Shown piece by piece: positions 62,875 through 64,000 of a stretch of DNA of 64,000 nucleotides (positions within the stretch are counted from its first letter, which is position 1; the number at the start of each line of letters is the position of its first letter). Where the stretch lies: positions 1,054,001 through 1,118,000 of the forward strand of contig JBALVX010000001.1 of NCBI GenBank assembly GCA_036961295.1, given 5' to 3'. This stretch comes from JAGPUQ01 sp036961295 (GTDB lineage Bacteria > Pseudomonadota > Gammaproteobacteria > Pseudomonadales > Porticoccaceae). The notes beneath the pieces are model-generated. The model saw only the letters and a list, made by a program, of their open reading frames with translations, did no database searches and was not told the origin of the DNA. Both the position numbers and the translations under genes were made by a program.

Positions 62875-63204
62875 ATGCCTGAATTTTGGGCGATAATTGT
62901 ATCCATAATACTGGTCCTAATTGTTTATGGGATTGTTTCGTCGAAGCTAAAGGACAGAAAGCGCCAAAAGCTGCGAGCCAGAACCATACCCATGATAACT
63001 GAGTATCCGACCGCTGACGGCGCCTACAACATTCATCTTTCAGACGGCCGAAAGTTTCTGGATGCAAAACTAATTGGCACAGTCGAAGGCGAGGATGCAA
63101 GTTTTTCCTTTGCCGGCTATGAAGGCATGGTCGTCATCGAGCTAAGCTCAGGTAAAAAGGCCTTTGTTAAGAAAAGCGCCATTCGCTACCTGGAAGAGGC
63201 ATAG
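62875..63204 (+). CDS. Membrane-anchored small protein (cassette B)
   Basis: 109 residues. One N-terminal transmembrane helix (IIVSIILVLIVYGIVSS), a basic stretch KLKDRKRQKLRAR and a soluble part of beta type (YNIHLSDGRKFLDAKLIG, GMVVIELSSGKKAFVKKSAI). No family recognised. AGGAG precedes the ATG. Confidence 0.7.
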   Translation: MPEFWAIIVSIILVLIVYGIVSSKLKDRKRQKLRARTIPMITEYPTADGAYNIHLSDGRKFLDAKLIGTVEGEDASFSFAGYEGMVVIELSSGKKAFVKKSAIRYLEEA

Positions 63205-63209
63205 GTGCG

Positions 63210-63296
63210 CATTAACAAGGCAAGGCTGTTCGCCCCTGCGGGGCCGGACGGCAAAACCGCTGCGCGGTTTACCCGCCGCAGCTTGCAGCGTTAGCA
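63210..63296 (+). other. attC site of cassette B
   Basis: 87 nt from CATTAAC to GTTAGCA; GC-rich arms GCCCCTGCGGGGC and AAACCGCTGCGCGGTTT. Confidence 0.85.
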
Positions 63297-63306
63297 GTCA
63301 TTAGTT

Positions 63307-63666
63307 ATGAGAAGAATATTAGCTTTTTGCACCTTATTATTAAGTTTTTCAGCACAATCTGAAACATGGCTTCAGTTTGGAGATGGTATTGAGTGCCCAG
63401 ATGCTCTTGAGCTAAGAGATCAAAGCTATACCATTTTTAATGACTGCTACGGTTTCGACCCGAGAAATCCGGTAATTGAAACTGGCCAAATTGAAAAAGA
63501 AGAAGAATATATTTATTTTTCGTCCCGTAAGGTTAAGCAAGTGTCATTTCTACAAGACGGAACCACAAGCTTGAAACTAAAGGTCTTATTAAAAACAGAT
63601 AGTGATTTTCATCTTCAATCTGGTTTAAAAATATTTAAGTTTAAAATTATTAATGTGCCAAATTAA
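63307..63666 (+). CDS. Secreted hypothetical protein (cassette C)
   Basis: 119 residues with a clear signal peptide (ILAFCTLLLSFSAQSET) and two cysteines in the mature part (IECPDAL, FNDCYGF) that could form a disulfide. Mostly beta by appearance. No family recognised and no ribosome binding site before the ATG. It is followed by the long attC also seen in array 1. Confidence 0.68.
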   Translation: MRRILAFCTLLLSFSAQSETWLQFGDGIECPDALELRDQSYTIFNDCYGFDPRNPVIETGQIEKEEEYIYFSSRKVKQVSFLQDGTTSLKLKVLLKTDSDFHLQSGLKIFKFKIINVPN

Positions 63667-63668
63667 AC

Positions 63669-63808
63669 TGCTAACAAGGCCAAGCATGTATAGCCGCTAA
63701 AAGCGCGGCTAGGACAGCCAATACTCCACACCTTTTGTGTTGTCTCTGTCGCTCCAAATTAACACAAAAGGTGCTACATATTGGCTGCCCATGTTGGCGG
63801 CGTTATGT
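63669..63808 (+). other. Long attC site of cassette C
   Basis: 140 nt from TGCTAAC to GTTATGT with arms ACACCTTTTGTGTT/AACACAAAAGGTG. Apart from a few bases it equals the reverse complement of the attC at 46680-46819. Confidence 0.9.
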
Positions 63809-63817
63809 AGCAAAAAT

Positions 63818-64000
63818 ATGACATCAAATATCGAGCCATACCCAAGTTACGACGAAAAAGCATTTAGTAAAGATGTCATTGCTAAATGGGGAAGTATTAA
63901 TGACAGCCTAATAGATGATGAAAACCTATTACATCCTCAAATGGCGCATCTTGGTAGAACTATCGCTGAGTCATTTAAAGAAGGTGATGGAAGTATAGGT
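63818..64000 (+). CDS. Cassette D protein, cut by window edge
   Basis: 61 codons from ATG 63818 (MTSNIEPYPSYDEKAFSKDV) open to the edge. It starts 10 nt after the previous attC, as expected for a cassette gene. No ribosome binding site and no family recognised; helical and acidic by composition. Confidence 0.6.
   Translation, partial: MTSNIEPYPSYDEKAFSKDVIAKWGSINDSLIDDENLLHPQMAHLGRTIAESFKEGDGSIG

Larger units (their letters stand above)
62176..64000 (+). mobile_element. Second cassette array with its own leader but no adjacent integrase
   Basis: A leader homologous to that of the first integron is followed by at least four plus-strand genes with attC sites after the first three; the array leaves the window at the right edge. 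No integrase lies upstream, where intI would be expected; tRNA-Arg repeats are there instead. The genes are AT-rich and mostly unknown. It is therefore a leader-bearing, integrase-less array that could be served by the intI at 48504. Confidence 0.9.

Overview
The window looks like part of the chromosome of a marine-type gammaproteobacterium with base composition near 50 percent GC by eye. Supporting loci are the macromolecular-synthesis operon (rpsU, a yqeY-like gene, dnaG, rpoD) followed by a tRNA-Ile2(CAU) gene, tsaD-folB-folK, cmoA-cmoB, queD, folM-like pteridine reductase, and several fatty-acid or CoA-thioester genes (two CaiB/BaiF CoA-transferases, two thiolases, two AMP-forming acyl-CoA ligases). 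Genus cannot be fixed from the sequence alone.

Layout. 0-3 kb: a cut-off MBL-fold gene, a truncated substrate-binding protein, a frameshifted DsrE-like gene and a porin. 3.2-3.8 kb: a His-Arg-Pro tRNA cluster with tRNA-derived repeats. 4-10 kb: folD, a GTP-cyclohydrolase-II-like gene, a glycerophosphodiesterase/glycerol-3-phosphate dehydrogenase pair and an SLC13-type permease. 11.4-15.8 kb: a thiamine salvage operon behind a TPP riboswitch (TonB receptor, thiamine-binding protein, PnuT-like transporter, kinase). 16-31 kb: mixed housekeeping and lipid-metabolism genes, with Asp and Val tRNAs. 31.7-44.3 kb: uvrA (apparently starting at ATT), cca, pteridine and folate genes, tsaD, and rpsU to rpoD.

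44.4-49.5 kb: tRNA-Ile2, then seven tandem tRNA-derived repeat units (the last cut short), then a complete integron. It has six minus-strand cassettes each followed by an attC site, a leader/attI region, and an intI whose promoter is overlaid by a near-consensus LexA box. 49.6-61.6 kb: ordinary chromosomal genes. 61.7-64 kb: tRNA-Arg(ACG), two and a bit tandem tRNA-derived repeats, then a second cassette array that begins with a diverged copy of the same 257-nt leader, in inverted orientation, but with no integrase beside it. It holds at least four cassettes and runs off the window.

The most unusual feature is this pair of inverted integron leaders about 13.7 kb apart served by one visible integrase, both joined to broken tRNA-derived tandem repeats. 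Recombination between the leaders could in principle move intI from one array to the other. A second theme is local tandem duplication at all scales: 95-180 nt units beside three tRNA genes, 11-16 nt degenerate units in many intergenic gaps, and in-frame repeats inside glpD and cmoB.
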